64,000 bases of DNA. Origin: Hofstenia miamia. Taxonomy: Eukaryota; Xenacoelomorpha; Acoela. Made by a program: the position numbers and the translations under genes. The stretch spans positions 975,202-1,039,201 of the forward strand of contig SCFE01000042.1 of NCBI GenBank assembly GCA_004352715.1, read 5' to 3'. This document shows positions 63,180 to 64,000 of the stretch, in pieces. The first letter of the stretch is position 1. Each line of letters starts with the position of its first letter. The notes beneath the pieces were generated by a model. It searched no databases. It was not told the DNA's origin and saw only the letters and a list, made by a program, of their open reading frames with translations.

Positions 63180-64000
63180 ATTAAAAGTCCGCAATTACAA
63201 CAGCAGCATATGCTGGTATAAAAAATACACAGGAGAAAGATCGTCTATAGTCACAAAATGGACCAAACATTTAAATGATTTCAACTTCACCATTGAACAC
63301 TGCAAAGGCAAGCTGCATAACAATGCAGATATATAGACAGCACTACCACAATATAAGTCAGAACTTAAAAAAGCACAAGGAAAAAGAAGAGTTCTACTTT
63401 AAACCACCATTTCAATATGAGTAGCTACCAGACATAAATACAGCCAGAAAGGAAACCCATCCTACGAATACTAGCAATCATTATTAAAGAGGAAATTACG
63501 CCACAAGAAATTGCAGAAGCCCAAAAGAATGATTTAATATACATACAAATCATAGAAAAGTAGAAAATTCTTACAAATTAATAGATAGCACGGCGATGAG
63601 ATATTTCAAAAAATACAATTGGAAACTAACACACAGTGGTGTATTATATGCACGATCCACTTTGCAAAAATGCATTGCTTTTAACTGAATACTACAAGTG
63701 TGAAATAATAAAGAAAATCCACAAACAGGTCCGCAAGGATGTATTTCAGACTGAGGTGATACATGAACATATTGTTACAACTTAAAGACAATACAAGATC
63801 TTATAAACAAATGTCAGTCGTGCATCCTACTAAAGTTGATTTCCTCGGCAAAAAGCAAAACTGGAAAAAAAACTGCCAAATGTACAAACCAGATAGTGAA
63901 TGAAACTATTTAAAGATGATGATGGCTTGGTATGTTTTGGTAATGGTAGACAATTTTACAAAGTACTGCAAAATGATCCCATTAAAAAATATAAAGGCAC
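63180..64000 (+). pseudogene. Ty3/gypsy polyprotein fragment (RNase H to integrase), runs off the window
   Basis: RNase H end: ERSSIVTKWTKHLNDFNFTI and EHCKGKLHNNADI (63232-63345), matching 'R..RW...l..ydf.i.yr.Gk.n..AD'. The integrase zinc-binding part follows: LTEYYKCEIIKKIHKQ, then a CQSC pair near 63810. The first catalytic D block is VMVDNFTKYCKMIPLKN at about 63938-63990. Stops (for example after NNADI) and shifts show it is defective. The rest lies beyond 64000. Confidence 0.8.

Overview
The window is AT-rich, intron-rich animal DNA, most likely from an invertebrate. It shows GT-AG introns, SRCR, CUB and lectin-like extracellular domains, a DEG/ENaC channel, and animal-type transposons (Tc1/mariner, hAT, piggyBac, LINE, Penelope-like, Ty3/gypsy), with degenerate TTAGGG-type repeats in one element. 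I cannot name the species. It is an assembly scaffold with five N-gaps (25709-25945, 33154-34153, 45645-45709, 45955-46954, 62626-62736) and several single-N joins beside duplicated sequence. I found no tRNA, rRNA or CRISPR. Only two host genes are supported. First, the last coding exon of NIP7 (60S ribosome biogenesis) lies on the + strand at 2329-2718. Second, convergent to it, a very large minus-strand gene runs from about 57002 down to a stop codon at 5365. I reconstructed 16 exons from domain homology, splice sites and reading phase. In protein order they encode: a cysteine-containing piece that may end an SRCR domain, an SRCR domain, a CUB domain, a fucolectin/discoidin-like domain, a second CUB domain lacking cysteines, a small six-cysteine module, and then the extracellular region, second membrane segment and C-terminal tail of a DEG/ENaC channel. 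Phases agree at every junction except where one exon is missing (between 26587 and 21572); one exon (21278-21572) is off by one base internally. If this is one transcript, it is a DEG/ENaC-type protein with an adhesion/lectin ectodomain where the first membrane segment would be expected. That is the main discovery candidate of the window. Region by region: 1-2720, hAT insertion and NIP7 exon; 2970-4840, Penelope GIY-YIG fragment with inverted repeats carrying hammerhead-like cores, then a Tc1 element; 5365-8064, DEG/ENaC exons; 8738-16480, LINEs and a mariner in an intron; 16883-21572, exons of the Cys module, second CUB and lectin-like domain, with a Penelope RT fragment and a MITE between; 21573-31530, lectin-like and CUB exons plus piggyBac and mariner relics; 32290-38570, a broken Ty3/gypsy, LINE pieces and a nearly intact hAT; 40095-47007, LINE endonuclease, a telomere-repeat foldback element, assembly duplications and two hAT elements; 48707-57002, the N-terminal exons seen here, with a mariner and a Tc1 between; 57003-64000, hAT and mariner relics and a gypsy element running off the end.
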